The notes beneath the pieces are model-generated. The model did not search any database. It had not been told where the DNA came from and saw nothing but the letters and a program-made list of their open reading frames with translations. 64,000 nucleotides of DNA from Puccinellia tenuiflora (Eukaryota; Streptophyta; Magnoliopsida; Poales; Poaceae), in the NCBI GenBank assembly GCA_012064385.1, contig QRDG01001725.1, positions 124,001 to 188,000 on the forward strand, in the 5' to 3' direction. The position numbers and the translations under genes were made by a program. Position 1 is the stretch's first letter. Each line of letters begins with the position of its first letter. Of the stretch, positions 60,440 to 64,000 are shown piece by piece.

Positions 60440-60815
60440 GCGGTGGAAGAAGCACACGGATCGTGTGTTTCCTTCGAGCGCTTGTGAGCCGTTGGATCAG
60501 AGTTGTGTTTCTTTCGAGTGCTTGTGAGCTGTTGGATCGTGTGCACACGGATCGTGTGTTTCTTTCAAGCGCTTGTGAGCTGTTGGATCAGGGCCTTTTA
60601 GTACCGGTTCGTGTTACCAACCGGGACCAAAGGGTCTTTCGTCCCGGTTGGAGGCACCAACCGGGACTATAGGCCTACCCTTTCGTCCCGGTTGGGGGTA
60701 CCAACCGGACCTAAAGAAGCACACGGATCGTGTGTTTCTTTCAAGCGCTTGTGAGCCATTGGATCAGGGGTGTGTTTCTTTTGAGGGCTTGTGAGCTGTT
60801 GGATCTGCACTCCCT
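60440..60815. repeat. Tandem repeats and subterminal-type hairpins upstream of the accessory ORF (2)
   Basis: Five copies of a 40-60-bp unit (GTGTTTCTTTCAAGCGCTTG, then TGAGCTGTTGGATC) lie at 60455-60815. CCCGGTTGG/CCAACCGGGAC hairpins (60597-60715) are set between copies four and five. Confidence 0.85.
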
Positions 60816-60954
60816 CCTCATCCACAGGTACACCTTCTAATCGCCTATAAATAGCGACGTCCCTGCAGCGAACGGCACACAACGAGCGTCTACCTTTGCC
60901 ACCGAACCCAATGGTTAGATTTAGCCTACCTGCTGGCATGTTCCCTGGCATTAT

Positions 60955-61025
60955 TGTGTTTGTCCTTATTCACCGGCCAGCCATTGGAGCCACCTCCTGT
61001 AGGTCGGTGAATAAGGACAACACAA
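60955..61025. repeat. Inverted repeat in the CACTA
   Basis: Arms 60955-60978 and 61002-61025 pair over about 24 bp, with one extra base and one mismatch, around a 23-bp loop. The core is GTCCTTATTCACCGGCC against its inverse. Confidence 0.85.
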
Positions 61026-61037
61026 CGACGCTGTTGG

Positions 61038-61212
61038 ACACGAACTTCTCACCAGTTTTTGTCAACACTCATACCGTGTGTTTTGTACACGAACTTCTCA
61101 CCAGTGTGTTTTGTACACGAACTTCTCACCAGTTTTTGTCAACACTCATACATAAAAAGGTTTTGAGAACACTCATACATAAATTGTTTTATATACTATT
61201 ACACTCATACTT
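61038..61212. repeat. Tandem repeats just 3' of the transposase gene
   Basis: ACACGAACTTCTCACCAGT occurs three times (61038-61135) and AACACTCATACATAAA-type units several times to 61212. They end at the transposase stop codon and may form its 3' UTR. Confidence 0.85.
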
Positions 61213-61215
61213 AGA

Positions 61216-64000
61216 TCATGATCGCTTCTTCGGCCGTAACCATGGAGTTTCTTCATTATGTAACGGGATGCTTGGGTCAGTTTTCACTGTGAATGGAGGA
61301 ATTTCATCAAACTTATTATAGTCTGCTGACATGTCTGTCTTGTCCTCGACTCCCACGATGTTTCTTTTTCCTGAAAGAACTATGTGACGCTTTGGCTCAC
61401 CGTGTGCTGTATTTCTTTCCTTATCTTTTCTTTTTTTCGGCCTGGAGCTCATGTCCTTTACATAGAAAACCTGAGCCACATCATTGGCTAGGACGAATGG
61501 TTCGTCTCTGTACGCAAGATTCTTGAGATCCACTGTTGTCATTCCGTACAGCTGGTCTACCTTTACCCCTTCTCCATTCATGTTGACCCAACTGCACCGA
61601 AACAAAGGGACCTTAAAAGTAGGTCCATAGTCAAGTTCCCATATCTCCTCTATGTAACCATAGTATGTGTCCTTTTGTCCATTCTCGTCTGTTGCATCAA
61701 AGCGAACACCACTGTTTTGGTTGGTACTTTTTTTATCTTGGGCAATCGTGTAAAATGTATTCCCATTTATCTCGTACCCTTGGAAAGTCAATACAGTCGA
61801 AGATGGTGACGCGGCCAATAAGTAGAGTTGATCTCCAACATCGGTGTCATTCATGAGATGTAATCGCAACCAACTGCCGAAAGTCTCCATGTGTTTTTGT
61901 TTAATCCAGGAGTCAGGCTTCCCTGGGTTTTTCGAGCGTACACTATTCTTGTGTACCTCGATATACGGAGCCACGAAGGTGGAACTTTGTAGAACTGTGT
62001 AGTGTGCTTGAGTGAAAGAATGCTCGTCCCTACATATCATTGCTTTCTTTCCTAGCGTGTCTTTTCCACTAAGTCTCCCCTCATGCCGCGATTCAGGAAG
62101 ACCAATCGACTTAATGTCAGGAATAAAGTCAACACAAAACTCAATGACCTCCTCTGTTCCATAGCCTTTGGAGATGCTTCCTTCTGGCCTAGCACGATTA
62201 CGAACATATTTCTTCAAGACTCCCATGAACCTCTCGAAAGGGAACATATTGTGTAGAAATACAGGACCGAGAATTGCAATCTCGTCGACTAGGTGAACCA
62301 GGAGATGCGTCATAATACTGAAAAATGATGGGGGGAACACCAACTCAAAACTAACAAGACATTGGGCCACATCCTTCTGTAACCTTGTCAGACTTTCTGG
62401 ATCGATTACCTTCTGAGATATTGCATTGAGAAATGCACATAACTTCACAATGGGTACTCGAACATTTTCCGATAGAAGCCCCCTCAATGCAATCGGAAGC
62501 AACTGCGTCATAATCACGTGGCAATCATGAGACTTCAGGTTTTGGAATTTTGTATCTGCCATATTTATTATTCCCTTTATATTTGACGAGAAGCCAGCCG
62601 GGACCTTGATACTGCTCAGGCACTCAAAAAATATTTCCTTCTCTGCTTTCGTAAGAGCGTAGCTGCTTAAGTAATGACGCTCTTTATCTGTATGCTTGTT
62701 GTTTGGGTCTTTCATACGCTGCTGGTCCTCCCTTGCTTCCGGTGTATCTTTTGTCTTCCCATACACGCCGAGGAAGCCTAGCAGGTTTACGCAAATATTC
62801 TTTGTCACGTGCATCACGTCGATTGAAGACCGGACCTCTAGGACTTTCCAATTGGGTAGCTCCCAAAATATAGATTTCTTCTTCCACATAGGCGCGTGTC
62901 CGGTAGCGACATCTTTCGGAACAGAATGACCGCCAGGACCCTTTCCAAAGATTACTTCTATGTCCTTGACCATACCAAATATAACATCACCATCAGGGAG
63001 CTTAGGCTTCTTCCGGTGATCTGCCTCACCATTGAAATGCTTGCCTTTCTTTCTTACGGGGTGACTGCCTGAAAGAAATTGACGACACCCCAGGTACACG
63101 ACCTTCTTACATTTTTCCAAATATGTACCTTTAGTCTTATATAAACAGTGCGTGCATGCGTTGTATCCCTTGTTTGACTGTCCTGAAATGTTACTAAGAG
63201 CAGGCCAATCATTGATGGTTACGAACAGCAACGCTCGTAGGTCAAATTCCATCTGTTTGTGCTCATCCCACACACGTACACCTGGTATGGCCCACAACTG
63301 CAAAAGTTCATCAACTAATGGCCTTAGGTACACATCAATGTCGTTGCCGGGTTGCTTCGGGCCTTGGATGAGAACTGGCATCATAATGAACTTCCGCTTC
63401 ATGCACAACCAAGGAGGAAGGTTGTAGATACATAGAGTCACGGGCCAGGTGCTGTGACTGCAGCTCTGCTCCCCAAAAGGATTCATGCCGTCTGTACTTA
63501 GACCAAACCATAAGTTACTTGCTTCACCTGCAAAGTCCGGGAACTCTCTCTCGATTTTTCTCCATTGAGACCCATCGGCGGGGTGTCTCAACTTCCCGTC
63601 TTTCTTACGCTCTTCTTTGTGCCATCGCAACAACATGGCATGCTCTTTGTTTCTGAACAGACGTTTCAACCGTGGTATTATAGGAGCATACCACATAACC
63701 TTAGCAGGAATCTTCTTCCTGACGGGCTCGTCATCGCCCTCAACATCACCAGGATCATCTTGTCTGATCTTGTATCGCAGTGCATTGCATACCGGACATG
63801 CATCCAAATTCTCATACTCCTCACCGCGGTAAAGGATGCAGTCATTGATGCATGCATGTATCTTCTGCACATCTAATCCTAGAGGGCAGATAGCCTTCTT
63901 TGCTTCGTACGTAGTCTCGGGCAGTTCGTTATCCTTTGGAAACTTTGGCTTCATTATTTTCAGTAACTTTTCAAATCCCTTGTCAGATAAACCAGTCTCT
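61216..64000 (-). CDS. TNP2-type CACTA transposase, N terminus outside window
   Basis: This is the catalytic transposase of a CACTA element, which acts in the nucleus on element ends. The frame is open from the right edge to the stop at 61216, at least 928 codons, with no break. In order: an N-terminal region with a CX2C-type finger (CINDCILYRG, NLDACPVCNALRY); the Transposase_21 core (LWFGLSTDGMNPFGEQ, CLYKTKGTY); SIDVMHVTKNICVNLLGFLG; a DUF4218-like segment (SHDCHVIMTQLLPIALRG, FPFERFMGVLKKYVRNRARPEGSI, the last cut here); a DUF4216-like segment (TYYGYIEEIWELDYGP, PLFRCSWV); and a basic C terminus. Upstream residues continue to the window edge. The intact frame suggests recent activity. Confidence 0.93.
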   Translation of the reverse strand, partial: ETGLSDKGFEKLLKIMKPKFPKDNELPETTYEAKKAICPLGLDVQKIHACINDCILYRGEEYENLDACPVCNALRYKIRQDDPGDVEGDDEPVRKKIPAKVMWYAPIIPRLKRLFRNKEHAMLLRWHKEERKKDGKLRHPADGSQWRKIEREFPDFAGEASNLWFGLSTDGMNPFGEQSCSHSTWPVTLCIYNLPPWLCMKRKFIMMPVLIQGPKQPGNDIDVYLRPLVDELLQLWAIPGVRVWDEHKQMEFDLRALLFVTINDWPALSNISGQSNKGYNACTHCLYKTKGTYLEKCKKVVYLGCRQFLSGSHPVRKKGKHFNGEADHRKKPKLPDGDVIFGMVKDIEVIFGKGPGGHSVPKDVATGHAPMWKKKSIFWELPNWKVLEVRSSIDVMHVTKNICVNLLGFLGVYGKTKDTPEAREDQQRMKDPNNKHTDKERHYLSSYALTKAEKEIFFECLSSIKVPAGFSSNIKGIINMADTKFQNLKSHDCHVIMTQLLPIALRGLLSENVRVPIVKLCAFLNAISQKVIDPESLTRLQKDVAQCLVSFELVFPPSFFSIMTHLLVHLVDEIAILGPVFLHNMFPFERFMGVLKKYVRNRARPEGSISKGYGTEEVIEFCVDFIPDIKSIGLPESRHEGRLSGKDTLGKKAMICRDEHSFTQAHYTVLQSSTFVAPYIEVHKNSVRSKNPGKPDSWIKQKHMETFGSWLRLHLMNDTDVGDQLYLLAASPSSTVLTFQGYEINGNTFYTIAQDKKSTNQNSGVRFDATDENGQKDTYYGYIEEIWELDYGPTFKVPLFRCSWVNMNGEGVKVDQLYGMTTVDLKNLAYRDEPFVLANDVAQVFYVKDMSSRPKKRKDKERNTAHGEPKRHIVLSGKRNIVGVEDKTDMSADYNKFDEIPPFTVKTDPSIPLHNEETPWLRPKKRS

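Larger units (their letters stand above)
53010..64000 (-). mobile_element. CACTA DNA transposon, left (3') end and three genes; right end outside window
   Basis: It begins CACTAGTAGAAAAATAGCC at 53010. A subterminal array of CCCGGTT / AACCGGG motifs follows to about 53230. Genes are on the minus strand, TNP2-type transposase first and the TNPA/Ulp1-like gene last, so this is the element's 3' end. The likely 3-bp target duplication GAC (53007-53009) cannot be checked without the other end. At least 11 kb is present. Confidence 0.93.

Overview
The window is a block of nested transposable elements from a grass nuclear genome. It is most likely Triticeae or another large-genome Pooideae. The evidence is the set of families present together: a SIRE/Maximus-type Copia element, a Tat-lineage Gypsy element with an antisense ORF, a LARD-like element with 3.7-kb LTRs, a CACTA element with CCCGGTTGG subterminal repeats, a Helitron and a Stowaway MITE. 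I found no ordinary host gene, no rRNA or tRNA gene and no CRISPR. Species is not determinable by eye.

Positions 1-49438 are one Copia element (its first ~9 bp lie outside the window) expanded to ~49 kb by later insertions. Its 5' LTR is 1-1293 and its 3' LTR 48147-49438. Gag, protease, integrase, RT and a broken RNase H occupy 1345-7205, and an env-like ORF with a probable intron occupies 8019-9995. Just after the env-like stop codon a Tat Gypsy element is inserted on the minus strand (10000-43810, TSD ATCTT). Its pol runs from 42.7 to 36.9 kb. A plus-strand antisense ORF with its own probable intron starts at 11344 and ends near 35617. That antisense ORF is split by a minus-strand, LARD-like element (12994-33634, TSD AGGAC) with two ~3.73-kb LTRs around 2.66 kb of non-coding DNA. 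The LARD's right LTR is in turn split by a 10.5-kb Helitron (21551-32061, exactly between A and T), which carries two Helitron 5' ends but one 3' end. Further right, the Copia 3' region holds a solo LTR of the LARD-like family in opposite orientation (44213-48027, TSD ATATA). Order of events: Copia, then Tat and the solo-LTR element, then LARD, then Helitron.

The Copia element itself landed in an LTR of the same TGTAAC...TGTTACA family (remnant 49439-49599). That LTR had truncated a minus-strand Myb/SANT-like gene (49600-50080), probably part of a PIF/Harbinger element whose terminus I place near 50837. After about 2.2 kb of unrecognised AT-rich DNA, a CACTA transposon begins at 53010 and runs off the right edge. 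Its three genes are all on the minus strand: a TNP2-type transposase (61216 to beyond 64000), a small accessory ORF with its own TATA box (59822-60361), and a seven-exon second protein ending in a Ulp1/C48-like protease domain (53531-57444), with two in-frame stops. CCCGGTT hairpin clusters resembling the terminal repeats lie upstream of the latter two genes, as expected if element-encoded proteins bind both ends and promoters.

Most coding sequences carry stops or frameshifts, so the block is largely relics. The LARD/Helitron layer is young (near-identical LARD LTRs) and the CACTA transposase is open throughout its visible length.
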